64,000 nucleotides of DNA from Truepera sp965215315 (GCA_965215315.1 CBDCDB010000008.1:2170001-2234000); one strand, 5' to 3'. Positions 15,001 to 23,516 are shown, counted from the first letter of the stretch. Numbers and translations: made by a program. Notes: generated by a model not told the origin, from the sequence alone.

Positions 15001-16864
15001 CCGTGAACCTATTTCTGTATTTGGTATCGGCGACATGTCTGGTGACGTGTTCGGCAACGGCTTATCGTATACGGATACGCTCAAACTGCAAGCGGCGTTC
15101 AACCACCTGCATATCTTTTTAGACCCTAGTCCCGACCCGGCGCTAAGTTTCGCCGAACGCAAGCGGCTCTTCGAACTGCCGCGTTCGGCGTGGGAAGATT
15201 ACGACCCAAACCTAATCAGTGAAGGTGGCGGCGTCTATTCGCGCTTCGCCAAACGCATCCCGCTCTCCCCGCAAGTCCGAACGATGCTAGATGTTGACGA
15301 CGTGGCCTTGTCCGGTCAAGACCTCATCCGGGCCATCCTTAAGATGCCCGCCGACCTCTTCTGGAATGGCGGCGTCGGCACTTACGTCAAAGCGAGCTTT
15401 GAAACGCACGCGCAGGTCGGTGACAGCAGCAACAACGCCGTACGCGTAGACGCGTCCGAGCTGCGTGTCCGGGTCGTTGGTGAAGGCGGTAATTTAGGCT
15501 TTACCCAGCTCGGACGGGTAGAGTATGCCCTCGCCGGAGGCCGTATCAACACCGACGCAGTAGATAACTCGGCGGGCGTCGATATGTCCGACCACGAGGT
15601 CAACCTCAAAATTGCGCTGCGGCCCCTCGTTGCTGACGGCACCCTAAGTTTTGAAGCACGTAACGACCTCTTGCGTGAGATGACCCCCGAGGTCAACAGC
15701 CTCGTTTTACGGGACAACGCACGGCAGGCGCTGACGCTTTCACTCGCACAGCGGCGCTCGGCGCGTGACCCGGCGCTCTTCGCCTCGCTACAAGACTACC
15801 TGGCAGAACGCGGCGGTCTGAAACCCGGTGTCGAGTTCCTCCCGAACGCCAAGACTGTGCAGGAACGCGCCTACACACGGCCTGAGTTGGCCGTTTTGAT
15901 GGCCTACACCAAAATGGGCCTCTACCGGCGGCTGTTGGAAACCGACTTTCCCGAAGAACCGCACTTTCAGAATTATCTGCTCAGTTATTTTCCGGCAGCC
16001 CTGCAAGAGCGCTACCCGAAGGCGATTCGCAGCCACCCTTTGCGGCGTGAGGTTATCGCCACGCAGTTTACCAACGCAGTCGTTGACCTGCTCGGCGTAA
16101 GTTTTGTTCACCGGACACTGCAAGCAACAGCCTCGAGCCCCGTAGAAACCATCCGGGCCGGACTGCTGGCATTAGAACTACTTCAGGCACCCAGACTTTC
16201 GACCCAAATTCTGGAGAGTAACGCAGACACCGACGCCCAGTACGCCCAAATCGACCGCTTCGCCCGCGCCGCCGAAGCCGTCGCCATGTGGCTGCTCCTC
16301 GGCGGCGTTCAGGTCGAGCCGGTGGGGGCGTTTACCAAAGCGTATAAAGGGCCGCTGCAAAGGCTGCGCGGCGAGCTGGAGACGGTTTTAAGCGGTGATG
16401 AGCTCGAGCATTTCAAAACTAAAAAGCGGGAACTTGGAGAGGTTTTCGGAACCGCACTCGCCGGTGAACTCGCCACACTCTCGTACTTGCCGAGTATGAT
16501 GGGCGTGATTCGGGTGACGCAGGCGTCAGACGCACCTTTGGAACGGGCCGCGCAGCACTTTTACGGTCTCGGTGAACGGCTCTCGCTCGGGCGTTTGCGT
16601 GACGCGCTACTCGAGCTGCCCACCACCAGCAAATGGGAGAAAATTGCCCTCAGCACGCTCGTGATGGAGTTGCGCCGGATTCAGGTCGAATTGAGTGTTC
16701 AGTACCTCAAAAGTGACGCCAAAGATATCGAGGCATTTTTAGCGCGTAACCCGCAAAGTCTTAAACGCTATGACGCGACGCTCGCCGAAGTGCAGCGCGG
16801 AAGTGACGTGGGGTTGGCGAGTGGCGGCGTGCTGAGAGGGTTTCTCGCAGGCTTGCTGGACTAA
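12050..16864 (+). CDS. NAD-dependent glutamate dehydrogenase, large type
   Basis: The 1604-aa protein is a Bac_GDH/GDH-180-class enzyme, oxidising glutamate to 2-oxoglutarate and ammonium with NAD. It feeds amino-acid carbon to the TCA cycle. The catalytic core near residues 820-875 has GGRVARGGLRWSDRPDDFRTEVLGLMKTQMTKNAVIVPVGSKGGF, including the reactive Lys of the PVGSKGGF loop. The N-terminal half holds ACT-like regulatory domains (PFIVDSVRAVVQRRG near residue 90 and a second around 390-460). A Rossmann NAD region follows the core (GIGDMSGDVFGNGL, about 995). It starts at GTG with a strong ribosome-binding site after a gap with an operator-like palindrome. Confidence 0.95.
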   Translation: MPATLNQLQGFIDHSKRSRTLSKRFLGLFFDRATPALLETFKLGGLEALGREALAFLSNPDEVKVRVYNPSTETHGWASPYTVLELSLPDRPFIVDSVRAVVQRRGFEVAHVLHPVLSVVRDASGTVTELYNASGATRQAGDKVAYEMFFVSPTESAPECEALEQSVRDTLNDVLLATRDYGAMRARAERLGLELNERAATASGEYADELGEYAAFMHWLGADHFVFLGYREYDVLDYEGVPSLRVTPGSGLGILDKPNSAYETPKPLSEIPEGLRERVVGGRVLTVTKTNAEATVHRPVRMDYLGVKKVQGEEYVGETRFVGLFTSKALAAPVEEIPILRRKLRLLLELDGAEPGSHDFKQIVTVFGSLPRDELFWSDAPRLLTDIRTVVGAAQSGGVRVSVRPDPLARGLAVMVIMPRERFNSGVRRRVQAYLARELEATHIDYQLVMGEGDEGVRFHFFFSTETDYRTLAVAALEGGVAALTRTWDDRLSDLLTRQQGRTAGSKLAARYAGAFDERYRADTTPETALRDVESLEQLRQAAQTAPDTPPFGVSLLNPHEAAHASQQGFGREASHLEVYHEGRTLVLSDVLPLLENLGLRVLEQVAYTFNLTDDLTDNLTGNSAPTVYGLDIFRVQRRNGEPLSVERDGERLRAALTALLKGEAENDRINWLVLYAGLSVRQVTLLRALQMYAAQLSTSVSRSFVVDTLLKHPRLAAQLVEMFELKFAPAVQEREDNLTAAQDAFEDGLQAVSSLAEDETLRALGSLIEAAVRTNYFLDKSYISFKLESAKVPHMPEPRPLFEIAVSAPHVVGTHLRGGRVARGGLRWSDRPDDFRTEVLGLMKTQMTKNAVIVPVGSKGGFVVKDAPTEREALQTFVRAQYQIYLRGLLDLTDNLVDGEPVTPEGLVVYDDPDTYLVVAADKGTATFSDLANETAAEYDFWLGDAFASGGSHGYDHKAEGITARGAWEGVKRHFLELNTDVTREPISVFGIGDMSGDVFGNGLSYTDTLKLQAAFNHLHIFLDPSPDPALSFAERKRLFELPRSAWEDYDPNLISEGGGVYSRFAKRIPLSPQVRTMLDVDDVALSGQDLIRAILKMPADLFWNGGVGTYVKASFETHAQVGDSSNNAVRVDASELRVRVVGEGGNLGFTQLGRVEYALAGGRINTDAVDNSAGVDMSDHEVNLKIALRPLVADGTLSFEARNDLLREMTPEVNSLVLRDNARQALTLSLAQRRSARDPALFASLQDYLAERGGLKPGVEFLPNAKTVQERAYTRPELAVLMAYTKMGLYRRLLETDFPEEPHFQNYLLSYFPAALQERYPKAIRSHPLRREVIATQFTNAVVDLLGVSFVHRTLQATASSPVETIRAGLLALELLQAPRLSTQILESNADTDAQYAQIDRFARAAEAVAMWLLLGGVQVEPVGAFTKAYKGPLQRLRGELETVLSGDELEHFKTKKRELGEVFGTALAGELATLSYLPSMMGVIRVTQASDAPLERAAQHFYGLGERLSLGRLRDALLELPTTSKWEKIALSTLVMELRRIQVELSVQYLKSDAKDIEAFLARNPQSLKRYDATLAEVQRGSDVGLASGGVLRGFLAGLLD

Positions 16865-17162
16865 GTTTAGGGTCAAACAGAGATACCTAAAGCGTTTCGG
16901 AGATGGGTAAAAGCTCGAGCTGAACCCCTTCTCAGCTCTCGAGGGTCGGCTCGAGCGGCAGCTCCGGCAACCCCTAACTTTTGAGCTCTCGAGTTAAACC
17001 AATCTCCTCCAAACCTCCTCTACAAGTCTCTAAACGCAGGGCAAAAGAAAACCGGAAGAGGCCTGACACAGCCAAAGAACTCCAAATGTTCACGCTTTGT
17101 TCATGGGCGCAGTTCTAACCTTTTTAGCAGCCGACCCGGAAAGGGCGGCGGAAGGGGAAGGC
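16865..17162. other. non-coding gap with CTCGAG cluster and hairpin
   Basis: No gene is seen in about 300 bp. Four CTCGAG palindromes occur within 80 bp (16914, 16938, 16950, 16988). The first two form the ends of a hairpin (CTCGAG-CTGA...TCAG-CT-CTCGAG, 16914-16943) that may end the GDH transcript, although no T-run follows. The right part is A-rich and leads to the ribosome-binding site of the next lipoprotein. Confidence 0.45.
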
Positions 17163-18086
17163 GTGAAAAAGGCTGGATTATTCGGAGCTTCATTGTTGGT
17201 CGGTCTGCTCGCAGCTTGCGGAACGACGCCCAAGGCGGAGCTAACCCAAACGGGGCACGGCGCGGTGCCGTTATTCACCGACGCCAAAACCCTCGTAAAA
17301 CCTCTGAGCGAGTTCTCTAACGTCGAATTTGCCAAAACCGCAGCGTTGCCCATGCTGGCGGCTGAGCGAGGAGGCGGCCTTGTAGGCTACACGCCCGACC
17401 CTCTCAATAACCCGGAGCGTCCAGATATCTCCGTAATACGTTTCGACTGTCGGCTTATCCTCTGCAATAAGCTCATTGACAACGGCTACCTCACATTAGG
17501 TCAGAATTTTGTCGGCGCTTACCTTACCCCTTCCTTGATTCAGCAGGCAGCCAAATACCAGCTCAGCGTCAAAGACCTGAGGCAAGCCGACGTCGGCACC
17601 ATGACCAAACTTGTCGCAGCGTCCGGGCTCAAGATTGGACTTGTGGGTAAATATTTACCGGGTAGCCCGTTGGAGCGCCTCTGTTCTCGGCAGCCCGCTC
17701 CTAGAATCTGCTGGGTGATCAAGGGCCTCGGCGACCTCGTGGTGGATATCCCCGACCCGAGAGATGCTTTGGACGACCTCGGCCTCATCATCACCGACTA
17801 CAGCGGTTTGGTGCAGTCTGATATCGCAAGTAAGCTCGTGCAGGTGCATGGTAAAGGATTAGAGCCCGCCTTCTCAGCGCTTCAAGTCGGTTTTCACGCC
17901 AGCGTGGATAGCGGAGCGGCGACGAACTTCCTCGAGCACGCCTACAGCTACGAGGGTCAGGTCAGTCTGGCGCGAACAGGGGTTCTCCCGGTAACGGAGA
18001 AAGCCTTTACCGAAACAGTCGGCGATGAGGTGAGGCCGCACGTGGAGGATGCGCTCGAGTACGGCGTCATACACCCGGGACGGTAG
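17163..18086 (+). CDS. lipoprotein of unknown function
   Basis: I start at the GTG at 17163, preceded by GGAAGGGGAAGG, because residues 1-19 then form a clean lipoprotein signal (MKKAGLFGASLLVGLLAAC, Cys19). The frame opens earlier but without a signal. The 307-aa product has four further cysteines (FDCRLILC, ERLCSRQ, PRICW) that could form two disulfides outside the cytoplasm. A middle segment (TPSLIQQAAKYQLSVKDLR, then KLVAASGLKIGLVGKYLP) looks helical. I recognise no family. A bidirectional terminator follows it. Confidence 0.75.
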   Translation: MKKAGLFGASLLVGLLAACGTTPKAELTQTGHGAVPLFTDAKTLVKPLSEFSNVEFAKTAALPMLAAERGGGLVGYTPDPLNNPERPDISVIRFDCRLILCNKLIDNGYLTLGQNFVGAYLTPSLIQQAAKYQLSVKDLRQADVGTMTKLVAASGLKIGLVGKYLPGSPLERLCSRQPAPRICWVIKGLGDLVVDIPDPRDALDDLGLIITDYSGLVQSDIASKLVQVHGKGLEPAFSALQVGFHASVDSGAATNFLEHAYSYEGQVSLARTGVLPVTEKAFTETVGDEVRPHVEDALEYGVIHPGR

Positions 18087-18115
18087 CTCTATCTCACCTG
18101 TTCTGAAAACGATAG

Positions 18116-18149
18116 GCCAACTGCTCGGCGGAATATCCGGGCAGTTGGC
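18116..18149. terminator. bidirectional terminator-like hairpin
   Basis: GCCAACTGC(T/C)CGG arms pair over 12 of 13 positions around an 8-nt loop, between two converging genes. On the minus strand the stem is followed within a few bases by TTTT; on the plus strand by a T-rich ACTTTACTT. Confidence 0.65.
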
Positions 18150-18152
18150 ACT

Positions 18153-18365
18153 TTACTTGAAGAGGGTGCCAGATGCCGTTTGGAGCGGGTAACGTTTGAG
18201 GTTTTGCGGAGGCCAAACGCTCACTCGTAGAAAGTGTGGCCCGAGCTGAGAGTCCGGAAGCTCGATCCCCTTTTGGGAGAACTGGAGCAGAGTCAAATCG
18301 TTAGCCTGTTCGTTTGCGACCGAAACGCCAATCGTCTTTGTCAGGCGTCCCCATAACACTCTCAA
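18153..18365 (-). CDS. small hypothetical protein, coupled to membrane protein gene
   Basis: A 70-codon frame opens with TTG overlapping the stop of the upstream membrane-protein gene (TTGA overlap) and ends just before the bidirectional terminator, so gene position and termination fit a two-gene operon. The product has no recognisable domain. The overlap start, the lack of a good ribosome-binding site and the short length leave open that it is only 3' untranslated sequence. Confidence 0.4.
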   Translation of the reverse strand: MRVLWGRLTKTIGVSVANEQANDLTLLQFSQKGIELPDSQLGPHFLRVSVWPPQNLKRYPLQTASGTLFK

Positions 18366-18853
18366 ACCTTAGTTCGGCGGCGTAACCAGGCCCACACCAA
18401 CACACCGGTCAGTGGGCCTATAAGCCAGGAAAAAGCCGTCAGCCAAAGAGGACTCTCTATCCGCCCAGAAAGCTCAGCAATGGCGACAGGAACGGTAGCC
18501 GACGCTTTGTCAAACGCTGTAAATGTCAGAGCGAAGGCAAAATTACCGAGCTTCAGTCGGCTCAACGTTGCAACAAAAGACAAGGGAAAGCTTATTAGGA
18601 TGCCCAAGCAAGCTGCGTAAAGCGCGCCTAGACGTTTAGAGGTTATCTTGGCAAGACCGCCGAACGCTGCGCCAAATAGTATGGCTGCAAGTACAGGAGA
18701 CCACACCACTTCAAAGGCGAGCGTAGGCGGCACCTGTGCCCAAAACGAGATGCTGGGATTTGGCAGCTTATATGAAAGAAGCGGTATAGCGGTAACAAAG
18801 AGTGTCATAACGCCAAAAATAACCGCTGTGCTGAGCTGTGCGTAGCGTTTCAT
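18362..18853 (-). CDS. small integral membrane protein, unknown function
   Basis: The 163-aa protein has about four transmembrane helices (around 8-30, 48-70, 77-98 and 135-155), an Arg-rich C-terminus (WAWLRRRTKV) and no recognised family motif. The ATG at 18853 lies 6 nt after TATAGT, a leaderless layout. It lies 35 bp downstream of hemW and may be read from both its own and the hemW promoter. Confidence 0.7.
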   Translation of the reverse strand: MKRYAQLSTAVIFGVMTLFVTAIPLLSYKLPNPSISFWAQVPPTLAFEVVWSPVLAAILFGAAFGGLAKITSKRLGALYAACLGILISFPLSFVATLSRLKLGNFAFALTFTAFDKASATVPVAIAELSGRIESPLWLTAFSWLIGPLTGVLVWAWLRRRTKV

Positions 18854-18859
18854 AGGGTA

Positions 18860-18865
18860 ACTATA
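18860..18865 (-). promoter_or_regulatory. -10 box of small membrane protein gene
   Basis: TATAGT with a 6-nt spacer to the ATG at 18853; no ribosome-binding site. Confidence 0.55.
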
Positions 18866-18887
18866 GAGTTTTTCTAGGACTCGAGCC

Positions 18888-19982
18888 TTAAAAGAACGCC
18901 GCTACAACCTTGTTAAGTTGTAACAGTCCGGCAGGGGTCACGCGCAAGTAAGGGCCGCAATATTCTGTCAAGCCGGTAGTATGTAGAGAAACCAAAACGT
19001 TTTTGTAATGCTCTTGTACGTCAAACCCTGCGCGTTTGCTCAAGTGCGCCAGGTCAACTCCGCGCTGCGTTCTAAGCCCGGTCATCAGCACGTCTTGAAC
19101 AAACGTTTCAGCGGCTACAGGAAACACCTCGGATTTCTCCCCCGCCAACCAACCCTTGATAGGCGGATTCGTGCGGCGCTCCCCAACCAGTCCCTTTGAG
19201 GGCACAAAACCCGACGCTGACGGCCCCAACGCCAGAAAATGCTCACCCGACCAGTAAACGCCGTTATGCTTCGCTTCAAAACCGGGACGGGCGTGGCTCG
19301 AGACCTCATACCTTTCCAATCCATACCCTGACAAAATCTCATCGGCAAGCGCGTAATCGTCGGCTTCCTTGTCTTCGTCAATCCGGACGCCGCGCCGCGC
19401 AAACGGTGTGTTCGGTTCAATCGTCAGGTTGTAAACGCTTAAGTGAGGCACACCGGTTTGCGCGAGTGTGCGCAAGTCTTGCGCCGCGTTTTGACCGGGA
19501 ACCGCCGTAATCAGGTCGGCGGAAACCGTAAACCCGGCGTCCAGGGCCGTTTCAACCGCGTTCAAGCCTTCACGCCCGGTGTGCTGCCGCCCTAAAAACC
19601 GTAAAACATCGTCTTGAGTCGATTGCAGGCCGATAGAAAGCCGGTCAAATCCGAGCGCCCGGAAGGTCTCTAACCGCGCCTTGTCGAAGGTGAGGGGGTC
19701 GGCCTCGAGCGTCGTCTCTTGCAGCGCTGGAAACCCCCACGTCTGCCGTAAAGTTTCCGCAACAAACGCCAGTTCGTCGTCTTCAAGGTGCGACGGGGTG
19801 CCACCACCAAAATAAACCGTGTCCAGCGTGCCGGGAAACTCGGCGTGCAGCACTTCGGCCTCTTCACGCAAGCGTTTGAGGTACGCCGCGACCAGCCCGC
19901 TGCTCCGCCGCATCTTGTGAAAGTCGCAGTAGGGGCAGATATGAGGGCAAAACGGAACATGAAGGTAGAGCGCGTGCGGCAC
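18888..19982 (-). CDS. hemW: radical SAM heme chaperone HemW
   Basis: HemW binds heme and delivers it to membrane respiratory proteins; the family was long misannotated as oxygen-independent coproporphyrinogen III oxidase. The 4Fe-4S motif CPHICPYCDF (Cys12, Cys16, Cys19) and the SAM loop YFGGGTPSHL (about 57-66) are intact. The HNGVYW sequence (about 238-243) is the HNxxYW heme-binding signature that separates HemW from true HemN. The length of 364 aa is typical. The GTG start lies 6 nt after TAAACT. Confidence 0.94.
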   Translation of the reverse strand: MPHALYLHVPFCPHICPYCDFHKMRRSSGLVAAYLKRLREEAEVLHAEFPGTLDTVYFGGGTPSHLEDDELAFVAETLRQTWGFPALQETTLEADPLTFDKARLETFRALGFDRLSIGLQSTQDDVLRFLGRQHTGREGLNAVETALDAGFTVSADLITAVPGQNAAQDLRTLAQTGVPHLSVYNLTIEPNTPFARRGVRIDEDKEADDYALADEILSGYGLERYEVSSHARPGFEAKHNGVYWSGEHFLALGPSASGFVPSKGLVGERRTNPPIKGWLAGEKSEVFPVAAETFVQDVLMTGLRTQRGVDLAHLSKRAGFDVQEHYKNVLVSLHTTGLTEYCGPYLRVTPAGLLQLNKVVAAFF

Positions 19983-19988
19983 TCTAGT

Positions 19989-19994
19989 AGTTTA
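19989..19994 (-). promoter_or_regulatory. -10 box of hemW
   Basis: TAAACT with a 6-nt spacer to the GTG at 19982. Confidence 0.55.
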
Positions 19995-20024
19995 GTAGCT
20001 CTTTAGCAGGAGCCGAGTCGCACG

Positions 20025-20046
20025 AAAAAAGCCCCCTTGCGGGGCC
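20025..20046 (-). terminator. rho-independent terminator of sugar ABC operon
   Basis: Read on the minus strand, GCCCC-GCAAG-GGGGC is followed directly by TTTTTT, just after the stop of the binding-protein gene. Confidence 0.88.
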
Positions 20047-20061
20047 ACCGAGCCGGTTGCT

Positions 20062-21402
20062 TTACTGCTCGAGCTGCTCGAGTTGGTCGGCCAAAATCTG
20101 GTTGGCATCTTCGTTGACTTCAGCAAGTATCTGCGTCACGTCGGCCCCGTTGGTAATTTTGGCAGTCGCCTGCTCAACAGCGTCGCGGACAAAATCGTAA
20201 CCGGGTACAGGCGGTTCAGCTTCACCGTACTCGAGCAGCTTAAACGCGTCTGCGTAGCCTGGGTTTGCCTCAAAATAGCCCTTCATCCCGTCGGCAACGC
20301 TTTTGCGTACCGGAAAGTAGCCGGTAGCCCTAGCCCAACGTGCCTGCACGTCGGGGCTGGTAAAATATTTGAGAAAAATCCATGACGCAACTTCACGCTC
20401 CGGGGTGTGCTTAGGCATACTGACTGAAGAACCGTAAACGTCTTGCACCGGGTTTGCAGTCTTATGGGGCAATGCTCCAACACTCCACGAGAACTTAGCG
20501 CCGTCGTCTACCGCGCTTGTGTAAAACGGCAGGCCCGAAGTCGAACCCGTCGTAAAGAGCGTCCGTCCTGCTCCAAAATCGGTCTGGTCGCCGTACTGCT
20601 CAGTCACTACGGTCGCACAGCCGTCGTCGATCAGACTTTGCAAAAAGCTCATCGCTTCAGCCGTCGCAGGGCCGTCGTAGGTAAACTGGTTTGTCTTGCT
20701 GTCGTAGATGTTACCGCCGAAAGCAAACGTCCAGGCGGCGACGTGCGAAGCGTCGGCTACGTCGAGTTCATACCCTGTGCTGTTGCCCCCGCCGGTCGCG
20801 CCACTATACGCGGTTTTAGAGGCGGCACAGGTCATCTCGCGGAATTCGTCAGGGGTTTGCGGTGGCCCGTCAAAACCAAGTTCTTTAAGCCAGTCGGTGT
20901 TGTAGTAGAGCATCTCCATCGAGCGGTTAGGCGGAAAGCCGAGCTGCGCGTTGTCAAAAGTAGGGAAAACATCTTGCGCTAAAAAGTTCGGGTAAAAGTC
21001 GCTCAGGTCGGCCTTGGAAAGTCCCCACTTGCTGCTCTCTATCAGGGGCGTCATGTCGGTAAGGGCGCTTGCCAGCTGATAGGTGGCGGCTTGGTTTTGA
21101 TAGGCCAGTACGAGGTCGGGCGCAGCGTCGGTATTCAGGAGCGGCAGCATCTTCTGGAAGATGTCGCTGTAGTCGCCCTGATTCGCAGCAGTCACAGTGA
21201 CGCCGTACTCGTTAGAGCCGTTGAACTCTTTGACGATTTGATTGAAAAGTTCCTCGCGCTCGTCAGTGTAGTTGTGCCAATAGGTAATCTGCTGAGCGCT
21301 CGGGTCAACGTTTTCGTAGTTGGTAGTTTGGTCGGTCGTTTGAGCTGTCGCGCTGCCCAAAATGGTCGTGGCAGCAAATGCAGTAGCAAGCAGTAACCTC
21401 AT
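20062..21402 (-). CDS. ABC transporter sugar-binding protein (family 1)
   Basis: This is the extracellular solute-binding protein of a carbohydrate-uptake ABC importer. The ATG at 21402 has an AAAGGA site and gives a Sec signal peptide (RLLLATAFAATTILGSATAQ) with no lipobox. Family features are YWHNYTDEREELFNQIVKEFN near the mature N-terminus, DIFQKMLPLLNTDAAPDLVLAYQ, a FPPNRSMEMLYYNTDWLKELG hinge strand and the C-terminal WASIWFLKYFTS-type segment. It resembles UgpB/MalE relatives; the substrate cannot be named. It is the last gene of the operon, 109 bp after the second permease. Confidence 0.92.
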   Translation of the reverse strand: MRLLLATAFAATTILGSATAQTTDQTTNYENVDPSAQQITYWHNYTDEREELFNQIVKEFNGSNEYGVTVTAANQGDYSDIFQKMLPLLNTDAAPDLVLAYQNQAATYQLASALTDMTPLIESSKWGLSKADLSDFYPNFLAQDVFPTFDNAQLGFPPNRSMEMLYYNTDWLKELGFDGPPQTPDEFREMTCAASKTAYSGATGGGNSTGYELDVADASHVAAWTFAFGGNIYDSKTNQFTYDGPATAEAMSFLQSLIDDGCATVVTEQYGDQTDFGAGRTLFTTGSTSGLPFYTSAVDDGAKFSWSVGALPHKTANPVQDVYGSSVSMPKHTPEREVASWIFLKYFTSPDVQARWARATGYFPVRKSVADGMKGYFEANPGYADAFKLLEYGEAEPPVPGYDFVRDAVEQATAKITNGADVTQILAEVNEDANQILADQLEQLEQ

Positions 21403-21511
21403 CTTTTTCCTTTCAAAGCTCGAGCTAAACCTTAATGGTTCGGGCGGTTGTTCGGAGATTATCGTAGTAAGCGTCACCCAGCCATCACAACGCCCTTATG
21501 TCATGACTTGA

Positions 21512-22402
21512 TCAGCCTTTAAGCCCGGAGGTAGCAATCCCTTCAGTAAATTGTTTTTGCGTAAAAAAGTAGAGGATCAGAACCGGCACGATGCTGATGA
21601 CCGACGCCGCCATCAACAGGTGCGTTTGCGTTCCGGCTTCGTTTTGAAAGTTGTAAAGCCCGACCATCAGGGGCCGCCAGGTGTTGTCAGTGGTCACTAG
21701 GAGCGGCCACAAAAACGAGTTCCACGAAGTGACGAAGGCAAAAAGCGTGACGGTCAAGAGGACAGGACGGCTCATCGGCACGACGATGGTGACTAGAAAG
21801 CGTAAGTGTCCAGCGCCGTCTAGCTGCGCGGCGTCCCACAGTTCGGTGGGCAACCGGGCGAAAAACTGCCGGAGTAAAAAGATCGAAAACGCACTCCCCA
21901 TAAAAGGAACGCTCAGGGCGGGTAGGGTGTTAAACCAGCTGCCCCAGGGGATGATGTCGCCGCGAATCAAGAGAAAGTTTGGGATAAAGGTCACGGTTTC
22001 AGGGATCATTAGACTGGCAAGTAGCGCCGTAAAGACAAGGTTGCGACCGGGAAAAGCGATACGCGCGAAAGCGTAGGCGGCGAGCGTCGAGGTCACGAGT
22101 AGACCCGCGAGCGTCACCCCGGTGATGATGACGCTGTTGAGAAAGTAGTGCGCGAAGTCGGCGCGGTTCCAAGCCTCGAGGTAATTGCCGAACTGCGGCG
22201 TACTCGGGATGAGTTTGCGGTTAATGGTCTCACCTAAGGTCATAAGCGACGTCGAGAGCATCCAGACAAACGGCAACACGGCGAGCGCCGCACTAAAGAC
22301 TAGAACGGTGTAGAGCGGCAGTTGCGAAAGACGAAACGGGGGCGAGGTGTGCGCATCGGGAGCCGTATCGTCGGCTAGAGGACGACCCAGAGTTCTAGCC
22401 AT
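21512..22402 (-). CDS. sugar ABC transporter permease (MalG/UgpE-like)
   Basis: The protein has six transmembrane helices, and the EAA-loop that contacts the ATPase appears as ELWDAAQLDGAGHLRFLVTIVVPMSRP. It forms the membrane channel with the MalF-like partner. The ATG at 22402 overlaps the partner's stop by 8 bp (ATGGCTAG) and is chosen over an upstream start because it gives the usual length and tight coupling. No ATPase gene is present, so a shared MsmK/MalK-type ATPase elsewhere is inferred. Confidence 0.92.
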   Translation of the reverse strand: MARTLGRPLADDTAPDAHTSPPFRLSQLPLYTVLVFSAALAVLPFVWMLSTSLMTLGETINRKLIPSTPQFGNYLEAWNRADFAHYFLNSVIITGVTLAGLLVTSTLAAYAFARIAFPGRNLVFTALLASLMIPETVTFIPNFLLIRGDIIPWGSWFNTLPALSVPFMGSAFSIFLLRQFFARLPTELWDAAQLDGAGHLRFLVTIVVPMSRPVLLTVTLFAFVTSWNSFLWPLLVTTDNTWRPLMVGLYNFQNEAGTQTHLLMAASVISIVPVLILYFFTQKQFTEGIATSGLKG

Positions 22403-23516
22403 AAAACACCCGCCGACCCAGAACACGCTGCTGAAACAGGGTAAAGCCCAAAATGAGTAAAAATAGGACGATCGACTGTGCGGCGGCTAAACTAAAGTTG
22501 TTCGAGCGGTAAAACGAATCGAAAATTACCAAACTCGCCGTATCAATGCTGTCTTGGGCGAAGGGCGTACGCATCACGTAGAGGTGGCTAAACGCCTGAA
22601 ACGTACCGATAAAGCCCAACAATACGAGATAAAACGTCACCGGTGAAAGGAGCGGCAAGGTAATATTCCAAAAACGGGCCGCGCTCCCGGCCCCGTCGAT
22701 TTCGGCGGCTTCGTAGAGGTCTTGAGGGATGTCACCGAGTCCCGCCAAAAAAACGACGGTGTTCCAACCGACGTACGTCCAGACCCCGAACAAGATAATT
22801 GTGACGAGCGCGAGACTCGGCCCGGCCCAAAGTCCCGGCAAGTTGAGCCCCCACAGCTCAGTAAGTGCGCGCGGTTCCGCCAGCCACGCCTGCGCCGAAA
22901 ACCCAAGCCGGGTGAAGGCGGTATTTGCAAGGCTGGTTTCACGGGCCGAGAAGATAACCCCGAACACGACGGCGCTCGCCACCAGCGGGGTAATGTACGG
23001 CAGAAAAAAGAGAATACGGAAAAGCGCCCGGCCCCGCAATTTTTGGTGCAGTAGCACCGCCAAAAAGAGCGCCAGCGCAATCTGCAGGGGAATCGTCCCG
23101 AAAGCGTAAAATAGAGTGATCACCAAGCTCGTCCAGAAGGTGTCGTCACCCAAACGCATCAGCTGTTGCCAACCGAGCGCGACGCTGACTCCGGCGGTAA
23201 GGAGGGCGAGTACGGCGAGGAGTTTAGGGACGCGCCGCGTCGTGTGCTTAAACGCGTCCGTCCAGAGCCAGTGGGCTACTAAAATCAGCGTCAAACCGCC
23301 AAAAAAGGCGAGCGCAGCAGGCCACGAACCGAAAAGCTCGAGGTACTGTTCCAACCCGGTAAAGCGGCCTTTTGCAATGCGCCAGCTGAAGAGACTCATA
23401 TAAAACGAATAGGCGATAGGAATAAGCCCGAAAACCGCGATCAGGAGCGTGGCAGGCAGGATAAAAAGGTAGCCTGTTACAGCTTCGCGCTGACGGCAAG
23501 AGCGGTAAGCGTTCAT
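22395..23516 (-). CDS. sugar ABC transporter permease (MalF/UgpA-like)
   Basis: First gene of the importer operon, 373 aa. After TM1 (YLFILPATLLIAVFGLIPIAY) there is a 90-residue insertion with two extra hydrophobic helices (about 72-118), giving about eight helices where six are usual. The EAA loop DLYEAAEIDGAGSAARFWNITLPLLSP is intact. The start at 23516 has no obvious ribosome-binding site. A TATACT lies about 36 nt upstream. The extra helix pair resembles MalF of enteric bacteria and is normal for some families. Confidence 0.92.
   Translation of the reverse strand: MNAYRSCRQREAVTGYLFILPATLLIAVFGLIPIAYSFYMSLFSWRIAKGRFTGLEQYLELFGSWPAALAFFGGLTLILVAHWLWTDAFKHTTRRVPKLLAVLALLTAGVSVALGWQQLMRLGDDTFWTSLVITLFYAFGTIPLQIALALFLAVLLHQKLRGRALFRILFFLPYITPLVASAVVFGVIFSARETSLANTAFTRLGFSAQAWLAEPRALTELWGLNLPGLWAGPSLALVTIILFGVWTYVGWNTVVFLAGLGDIPQDLYEAAEIDGAGSAARFWNITLPLLSPVTFYLVLLGFIGTFQAFSHLYVMRTPFAQDSIDTASLVIFDSFYRSNNFSLAAAQSIVLFLLILGFTLFQQRVLGRRVFYG

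Noticed and set aside
20443..20982. 179-codon plus-strand frame opposite the sugar-binding protein gene
   Set aside because: Antisense shadow of a well-supported gene; no start signal or domain.
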